64,000 bases of DNA from Asterella californica (Eukaryota; Streptophyta; Marchantiopsida; Marchantiales; Aytoniaceae), in the NCBI GenBank assembly GCA_036924285.1, contig JAYKYS010000002.1, positions 44,159,501 to 44,223,500 of the forward strand, written 5' to 3'. Both the position numbers and the translations under genes were made by a program. This document shows, one piece after another, positions 56,833-64,000 of the stretch; positions within the stretch are counted from its first letter, which is position 1, and each line of letters starts with the position of its first letter. The notes beneath the pieces were generated by a model. That model saw only the letters and a list, made by a program, of their open reading frames with translations, did not search any database and was not told the DNA's origin.

Positions 56833-59220
56833 TTACGTGGACTCCAGCGTTAACAACAGCTCTAGGTGCAACTGATTCGATCTAGAATCTATGACTTCTC
56901 CAGATCTTTCACTCAACGTACTACTCTGAGGTACTACAGTGGACGGACTCCTTGGTTCTACAGTAGGTATAGGGATGGCTACGACAAATGCAGGTGCAAA
57001 CCAAGACTGTAGCTCATCGAAAACGATATCTCTACTGATATAGCATTGCTTGGACGAAGGATTGTAGCACCTACGTCTTTTCGTATCAGAAGCATAACCA
57101 AGAAAGATACATCTATCTGCTTTCGGATCTAGTTTCTTACGTCTTTCATCAGGTATGTGCACATAACAGATACATCCGAAAACTTTAAGGAAAGAGTAAT
57201 CAGGCTTACTGCCTGTGAAGACCTCCATCGGTGTCTTGCTGTGGACTGTCGCTGTAGACGTCCGGTTCATCAGATACACCGCACATGAAACAGCTTCTGT
57301 CCAGTAAGGTCTAGGCATGGTCTTCTCATTCAACATCGCACCAGCAGCTTCTGCTATGTGTCGATTCTTGCGCTCCGCAACCCCGTTCTGGTGCGGACTG
57401 TAACTGCAGGTCTTCTGACGTCGAATGTCATGCTCATGCAGATATGCATCGAACTCTCCAGAAAGAAACTCGCCTCCTCCATCAGATCTCAGACAGAGGA
57501 TAGATGCTCCAAATTGTTTCTCCACCAACTTGCGGAAAGTCTGAAATGCTGACAGTACTTCGGCAGAGGACTTGTTTCTCAACAAATAGATCCAAGTATA
57601 ACGCGAATGATCATCAATGAACGACACGAAGTACTAGAAACCGGTCATACTTGGCTGAAAAGCAGTCCATACATCAATGTGAATAAGCTCCAGAAGCTTG
57701 TTCGCTCTACTACCTGATCCCTTAAAGGGCTGTCTAGCTTACTTGCCGAATTGACATGCTGCCTAGACTCCAGTGGGCTCACTGGATTCGAATTTGGGCA
57801 GACCTGTAACCAGGTCAGAACTCGGAAGGCTTTTCAGCCTCTGAAAGTTCATGTGCCCAATTTGCTTGTGCCAGATGTCAATGTCAGACACTACTGGACC
57901 ACTATGTCCATACATGACAGCCTGTAACTTAGGCGCAGATGCATCTAGTTTAAACAGCCTACCACTCTTGATATCTTGAGCTATGACAGTGTCATTCGAA
58001 TCTTCAATAAAGCATCCATCTTTATTGAAGCGCACTTGCAGACCATACTCTATCAAATCCTACAGATAGCAGGTTTCTAGTCAACGTGGGTACATGTAAG
58101 ACATTCCGTATACCAGTAAACGTTGAAGCAAGAATATCAAGTGGAATGTTACTCTTGTGCTAGATCTTGTGCTTGATGTCATCTCTTGTCACCATAAATT
58201 GTGGAGTCTCCACAGGCTCGAGTGAACTAAATCACTCCCGATGGAGAGTCATGTGACTGGTGGCGCTGGAGTCGATCACCCAGTCAGTCTGTGGCTCGAA
58301 AGCCGCATAACTCTGATGCGTAGTAATCAGCAACTGCTCCGAATAGACATGTTCAGTGATTGCATAGCCTTGCTAGTTGCTGTTACCTTGTTGGGGGTTG
58401 TTGTCGTGTTGCTGTCTTTGATCGTTCTACTTCTTGTAGGACTGATTCGCATTGTGACCTTGCTTCTTGCAGTAGTTGCAAGAACCAGACGCTCTTCTCT
58501 GATTGTTGTTGGAACCAGACTGTTGCTGGTTCTGCTGGTTCTGCTGCTGCTGATTCTGCTGCGATTGCTGTTGCTGTCCGCGACCCCGTCCACGTCTAGC
58601 ACCTTTGCCACGACCCCTACCTCGAGATCCTCCAGAACCTACAAAATAGACAGATTCTTGCTGACCTGTCGAAGTAGAACTCCCCAGTAGGCGCAACTCC
58701 TCTCCTAACATCATAAGAACAAGCTCATCAAACCGTGGAAGGAGTTCTCTGGTCGAAAGTGATATTATGAACTGTTTGTACTCTATAGGCAGTCCCTGCA
58801 ATGTGGCTCCGATCAAGACAGTGAGATCAATCTCGACTTTGACAGAAGATAGTTGATCCGCGAGCTGCTTGACATGGTTCACATAGTCGTTGATGCACAT
58901 CGACCTCTTCTTCACAATGTTGAAATGCTACAGCAATTGCAGCTTCCGCGTCTCTGTTCCGGACTGAAACAGACGCGTGAGTGCATCCCAAGCTTTCTTA
59001 GACATATCGCAATCTTGAATGTGACCGATCATCGATGCTGAGACTGTCAGCGCGATGTAGTGAATAGTCTGATATGAGCGCTTCTTCCACTCCTTGAATT
59101 TCGAATCAGAAATTGGCACTTCAGGCGCTTTCTCCTCCTCAGTGATAAGATCCCATAGATCTTGTCCCTGTAGGAAAGTCTTCATCCGGAACTTCTACAC
59201 TTGGTAGTTGTTCTTGTCGA
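56833..59220 (-). pseudogene. Truncated copia gag-protease-integrase
   Basis: In minus order: the gag N terminus (58928-59185, FLQGQDLWDLITEEE); gag with a Gln/Asn-rich basic tail and a zinc knuckle CNYCKKQGHNANQS lacking its last Cys (58427-58915); and protease near 58,250-58,300 with WVIDSSATSHMT, a D-S-S triad where copia has D-S-G. The integrase zinc region follows (57763-58056, WHKQIGHMN), then the integrase core (56833-57627, SFIDDHSRYTWIY, LRSDGGGEF, NGVAERKNRHIAEA). The domain order gag-PR-IN is Ty1/copia. Reverse transcriptase, RNase H and 3' LTR are missing: the sequence ends just after integrase. Several stops make it non-coding as a whole. Confidence 0.9.
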
Positions 59221-59872
59221 GCTTCTCTCCAGTGATCAAAGACACGGACTCCGCCGTAGCTGCAATGTCTAAATTGTGCTGTTCTGTACGCGGAAAACCT
59301 TACAGATCCTTCATGAAACTTGTCTCTCCACACCGTGCAATCAAGAGTTGTCACACGTCACAAGAAGTCGACTCCACGAACTCTTCCTGCAGCGAGAATG
59401 AAGAAAGAACCTGTCCGCAAACTGTAGGTGTACAAAACACGACGGAAACGTCGAAAGAACACACCAAGAAAGATAGAAACTATACCAAACGAGGTCAGAT
59501 TGGTGAGACTCCCCATATGGTCATATGGTGCGACCCCCTATATTCGAACAGGATTTGTTTTAGACTCAAGTCCTAAAACTTTCATTTTGGTCGAAAAAGA
59601 TCCAATTGAAAATCAGCCGCTGGAAATCTCCAAATCGACTGAAACTTGGCCAAGTACACAATTCGCACCTTCTGAACAAGACAGATTTCAGCGATAAAAA
59701 ATCGTCTAGGTCTTCGAAATCGCATTCAAAGTTTCTGGTGACGAAAGAAACGGTTTCGCCTCACCCGAACGCATCAGCAAGATAGTGCTCGTCATCAAGC
59801 ACAACTCTGGCTGCTCTCTCCTGTACTCCAATCTCCATCTTGCTCATCAGCAAGGGACACACGCTCTCACCA

Positions 59873-59884
59873 GCTCTGATACCA
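59873..59884 (-). promoter_or_regulatory. Primer binding site (initiator-Met tRNA)
   Basis: On the minus strand TGGTATCAGAGC follows the LTR end ...CTACA directly. This is the standard plant copia primer site, complementary to the 3' end of initiator Met tRNA. Confidence 0.9.
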
Positions 59885-60113
59885 TGTAGAAAGATCGATA
59901 CTTCGAGGACACTCCAAGAAGAGAGACAGCGAGTAGACAAGGAAGTAAAATAGGATTGAGATGAAAGAAGCTTTGCCTCTCTCTGTATATATAGTGGAGG
60001 TGAGTACAAGGGGAACCCTAATAGTGGGTTAGCCCTCTAACTAACTCTAACAACCCTAACCACTCCGGCTAATAGTAGCCGTCGATCTACTAGAGCTTGG
60101 GACTATATCAACA
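59885..60113 (-). mobile_element. Copia 5' LTR (229 bp)
   Basis: On the minus strand it runs from TGTTGATATAG to CTTTCTACA, TG..CA ended, and abuts the primer binding site. It contains tatatata (59987-59996 region). It is inserted in a gypsy protease frame, which it cuts at 60,113/60,114. No 3' LTR is present in the window. Confidence 0.88.
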
Positions 60114-62434
60114 CACATCACTTAGCTTCACCCTCACATTAGGACAAGCGCCGTATAACTCACCCTTTTGGTTGTTTGTAGCCCGTAGCACCCAACCATA
60201 GTTCAGTTCGATAGACCACTGATCTCTTTCATACCTCCCATGATCAACCAAAGCGGCAATAGGTTCAAGATTTCCAAGGCGAACTCGTATAGCAGTCGTA
60301 GCATGAGCCCAGTGTCTTTTCCTGAAGTCAATATCAATAGCTGGACTCTCGTCGCCAGCTTCTTCATCCTCAAATTCAGCAATGTTCGTATCAGCAACCA
60401 ACGCTTTTTGCTGGTACTCTGTATCATCAGCCTCCTGAAAATGTACCTCTCCGAACTCTACATCATTTAGAGAAGCTCCTACTGCATCTTTCATCTGACT
60501 TTCTACTTGCTCGGACATCACCTGTCTCTTCGGCTTAATGATGTCGATGATCAGTTCATGAAACTCCCTCTTCGCAATACCAAGAACCTCTCGAAGAGAA
60601 AACTTGATTCGTGCGTCAAGTATCCTATGCTCCAAGATGCTCTTCAGATCAGTAGAAGTTTCTATGTCTACTGCCAACTTGTAAGCCGGTCCCTTCTCTT
60701 TTTCTTGGACAGTAAACCGTCTATCAGCAGTCGTTGGTTCCTGCTGGAATCTTTGCACGTCCTTCATCGGACCTGGTGCAGGTGGAGGAGCTGCAGAAGT
60801 AGACGTGATGTCTTCTGGAGGAGCTGCTCGCCTCCTTGTGACTCTTCGTCTGTCCCAGTCTCCTTTGGAACTCCAGTATCAAGTTTAGAGGCTTCTCGTC
60901 GTCTCTTTTTCTCCACAGAAGCATCTTGTCAGTGAACGTGTCTATCCACGTCCAAGAATGCTTTGATAGATGCAGCGTCAACAAGATCTCTCCACCTTGT
61001 GACTCTACGGATAGTCTCAGCTCCTCTCTTCAGTTTTTCAGAAGGAACTTGAGCATTTTTCTTCTCAGCAGTCTTATCTAGCAACGTAAGACTGGAAGAA
61101 ACTTCAATGTGTCCGGCATATACATCAGAATTTACCGATGGTGCCATCAATGCATTTACAGTTGCAGCCGGAGTAATCTGAGATAGACTTCTCATACCTC
61201 CTCGTCCAAACTGTGTCAGCGGCTCTCTAGTCGAAGAAAGATGCAGCCTACCATTCTGATAGCAAACCACACCATCTCGTAAAGCAGCCGTAAGCTCCTG
61301 ACAATCCCCTCAAAAATGATCAAGACTGTCACATCAGATACATCTACAAACAGGAGCACCTCCTGGACGTGCAGCAGCAGGCGCCGATGGTTGCTCTCTT
61401 TGCAGGCCAGTTAGCTCCACCTTCATTTCTCGCATCTGCCAAATCACTGGTTCTGCTGTCCATGGTTCTCCGCAGGTCCTTGAACAAGTGTCCTTTGTGT
61501 AAGAACTGACATAACTGGCATCAAAGGAACTGCAGCCGAGACAACAGGTCTGGGAGCAGGAGCCGGAGGTTGTTGTACTTGAGGAGCAGCGCGAGATTGA
61601 GAGACCACTTCTGCAAGAGGATGCCCTCCCACGACCATTCTTCCACGCCTTTGTCTCGTTAGTACAGCAATAGCATCCTCGACTCTCTCCCAATCAGTAG
61701 TAACTCCTCCTTCAGCAGATCGATCAGCCAACATGAAGCATAACCGATCTACCGTCGCATCATCGGTAGCTTGCAGGAAAAGCTCTGTTCTCCTAGCATC
61801 TAAAATTGTCGCTCTAGAGTTGAAAGTTGTCGGTATCTCCGATCAAACTCTCTCAGCAACTCATTCAGGCTCATCATACGACCAAGTTGCTGCTCAACCC
61901 AGTCCAGAAACGTTCTCCTAGAAACTCTCTCTAAATCTTCTTCGAGAAACTCCTCTCGAAGAGATCATTCGAAACTCATCCAGACACCTAGATTTCTTCT
62001 TTGTACATCCCTAACTTGGTCTCGCAACTCATGGATTACAGCTAACTCAAAACTAGTTATCATCTCTATATCAGTAACTCTAACTTGTTCCATCTCTCCT
62101 CTGTATTCATGCAGATATCTAGAAATATCTCTACCTTCAAACCTTTCACATCGGTTCACAATAGCTTGCAAAGCCTTGGTGGATTTTAACTCACCCCCTC
62201 CAACGATCGGATGTTGTTGGACTAAGGCCGCAAGCGTCTTCAGAATCTCAGCTGTATCGAGATCAGATGCAGATGTCATTGCAGTCGATGTGCTGCAGTA
62301 GACGTAGATGCAGCAGCCTTAGAGGTAGTAGCAGCAGCGCTTCCGCTCTTCCGATCCATCTTCTTCTTCGTCTTGGAACTCAACTTCACGGTCAATCATC
62401 CCAAGAAGCCTCTCAGTGGAAGCACCAGATTGTA
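60114..62434 (-). pseudogene. Gypsy gag-protease (element C), cut by copia
   Basis: On the minus strand the gag N terminus (61965-62279) has ILKTLAALVQQHPIVGGG and FEGRDISRYLHEYRGE. Gag then continues (61444-61734, TDWERVEDAIAVLTRQRRG) to a knuckle region with CRCI and a stop at about 61,310. A gag/linker block follows (60929-61270), then protease (60108-60767) with AALVDHG, NNQKGELYGACPNVRV and the GIAKREFHELIIDIIKPK block upstream. The triad is again D-H-G. The protease ends at the copia insertion. The adjacent LTR (62435-62652) matches the LTR at 23,105, so element C may be the 5' half of the insertion whose 3' half is element A. Confidence 0.82.
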
Positions 62435-62652
62435 TGTCGAGGCGAGAGTTTCTTGAGAACGGCGGAACCTTCTAACTGTGATACGATCGTGAAGAGGAGG
62501 GCAAAAACCACACACGGAATACGGATCGCAAGAAAACACACCACCACAATTTCGATCCAGCCAAGATAAAACACACGGCGTGTAAGTAAATCTTCAACTC
62601 CAGTTCATTCAGACTGTAAATCTCATGCTCAGTAACTCAGAATATCAGAAAA
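62435..62652 (-). mobile_element. Truncated gypsy 5' LTR of element C
   Basis: It starts tgtcgagg and matches 23105-23330 closely, then diverges at about 62,652 into non-repeat sequence, so about 1.5 kb of LTR is missing. On the minus strand the LTR ends CTCGACA and is followed by TACAATCTGGTGCTTCCACTG, in which TGGTGCTTCC may be the primer site. Confidence 0.75.
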
Positions 62653-64000
62653 CTGCACAATAAGCAAGCACAAGCAACGAGTGAGACCACATGTGATGAG
62701 TTGTGGAGGAGGCTTAGAATACGGTAGATGACATATTGTTATAGTCATTTGACGGAAGCGCACTGAGGCACGTAAAGTTATGTCATTGCTTTACAACTTA
62801 TGTCGATTAATCTATAATATAATCTCGTACTACATATATCACCATGAAGCACATTCTTGCAATCTTATTTGAAATTATTTCATACCTTGACATGGTTGAC
62901 AGCCTTGCTAGCTAAACAGAAATTAGAATGTCGAAGTCATTTTTATAAATTTATACTTGTAATGTGTAAATTCATGCCATCTATTTGTTTTGCAAAGATG
63001 CTTTCTTGTTCGGACTCGTGACTAGCAATGAGTAGCATCATTCAAGAGATTATGATTAATATTCTTATAACAATTATTAGCAAGAAGGAATTGCGAGTTA
63101 AGTTCCGATCGACCGCAGAAGACTATCAGGGGGTCAAGAAAGCGTGAATTTCTTTCCCCACGGCTGTGTAAATCGAATTTTGTTTTCTCTTATCAAAAAC
63201 GTGGAGGTGTTATATAAATATTATAAACAACTATTATAAAAATCAAATTAATTTATAGATAATAGGTGTTAACTAATCTCGGAAATGTTAGAAGATCTGG
63301 ATATAACACATAAGTTGAGGTTAGAACTGATGATCTGCTGGGAGAATAAGTCCGAAACTGTGTCATTTTTTATGCAAATTAATTTATGTCTTAAACTTTT
63401 TCGCAGAAAAGGTTAGAGCATAAATTAATTTACACCTAGAAAGCCCTCCTGGTTTCTAAAAGCTTATCCCCATTGCGTCTCAAGTGTCTTCTTTACGCAA
63501 TCATTGGTATTTTTGACCACTATCAAGATGGCATGTGTAAAATCTTTTGCTCTTACTATGCTCAGGCTGAGAACATTCAATTCTCTATCCCAAAGCTTGC
63601 CTCCCTTGATACATGGGATAATTACTGGAGACTGGAAGTCACTAATGTGGTAGTGACTGATGAATATAGATGAATAACAATTAGGGCTCATCGGAATGAT
63701 CTGATGTTCCTTGTGCACGTTTATCTGTTTTTTTCAAACACAGTCATGATTTAACAATAGAGACGAGCTTCCCAATTCACGAGAAATATGTTGGATATCA
63801 CTAGAGGTAAGTGGTCTAATTGTACATGAGGTGAGTATCTTCCTTCCATGCAAACATTATATGCAATCGACTTACAATATGGTATCGGTTGAATATGTGT
63901 CATCTTCTCGTCATTGTTTTCTAGGACTGTTATACAAGTAGTCATGTTTTATGTCTTCCTCTGGTACAGTTGTGCTCATTGTCATGGTTGTGGAAGTTTA
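62653..64000. other. Non-coding region right of the nest
   Basis: AT-rich sequence without a recognisable gene, apart from the dispersed repeat copy listed next. Short open frames at 63,464-63,945 overlap on both strands and lack known domains. Confidence 0.45.
63154..63434. repeat. Dispersed AT-rich repeat, copy 2
   Basis: Related to 4273-4567 along its length, including ttccccacggc, gttttctcttat, gttaactaatctc, tgtcattttt and a terminal hairpin based on aattaatttatg / cataaattaatt. No coding content. Confidence 0.65.

Noticed and set aside
58540..58580. CAG/CTG-like repeat as a regulatory or disease-type expansion
   Set aside because: It encodes the Gln/Asn-rich tail of copia Gag and is short and imperfect.

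Overview
The window is repeat-rich nuclear DNA of a streptophyte. The best evidence is one intron-containing host gene for a TRICHOME BIREFRINGENCE-LIKE (TBL) family protein, a land-plant/charophyte cell-wall O-acetyltransferase family, on the minus strand at 15,035-17,353. I cannot resolve the lineage further; a bryophyte, lycophyte, fern or charophyte alga would all fit. No rRNA gene, intact tRNA gene or CRISPR array was seen. Nearly everything else that codes is transposon-derived.

Layout. 1-22 kb: mostly non-coding, AT-rich DNA with dense short palindromes, a decayed Ty3/gypsy pol (5.3-7.2 kb, minus), an unassigned small open frame with a TATA-like site (7.8-9.0 kb), a decayed DDE transposase resembling the Kolobok type (10.4-12.3 kb, minus) and the TBL gene. 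At 22.3-23.1 kb lies a broken PIF/Harbinger-like transposase. It is cut at 23,105 by the outer edge of a roughly 40 kb nest of LTR retrotransposons ending near 62,652.

The nest contains: a 1.7 kb gypsy LTR and gypsy RNase H-integrase remnant (minus, 23.1-26.6 kb); two copies of an unusual element, here called G (26.8-32.1 kb and 39.9-46.8 kb), which is saturated with GAAGAC/GTCTTC hexamers and carries a coiled-coil ORF; a plus-strand gypsy pol with a long 3' LTR (32.1-38.0 kb); a minus-strand gypsy gag-protease (38.0-39.9 kb); the DNMT element described next; a truncated copia element with LTR and initiator-Met primer binding site (56.8-60.1 kb); and a gypsy gag-protease with a partial 5' LTR (60.1-62.65 kb).

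The highlight is the Ty3/gypsy-type element at 46,764-56,698 (minus). Its two long open frames are intact. The first encodes Gag, two zinc knuckles, a DSGA protease and a complete-looking C5 cytosine DNA methyltransferase domain. The second encodes reverse transcriptase, RNase H, integrase and a C-terminal PHD finger. The frames are in the same phase and separated only by UAG in the context UAG-CAG-UCA, which fits the tobamovirus-type leaky stop consensus UAG-CAR-YYA. I infer that the element makes a Gag-Pro-DNMT protein and, by stop-codon readthrough, a polyprotein of about 2,350 residues. Its 294-bp terminal repeats differ at only four positions by eye, so the insertion looks young. A retroelement that carries both a DNA-methylation writer and a putative histone-tail reader is the best candidate here for an under-described system.
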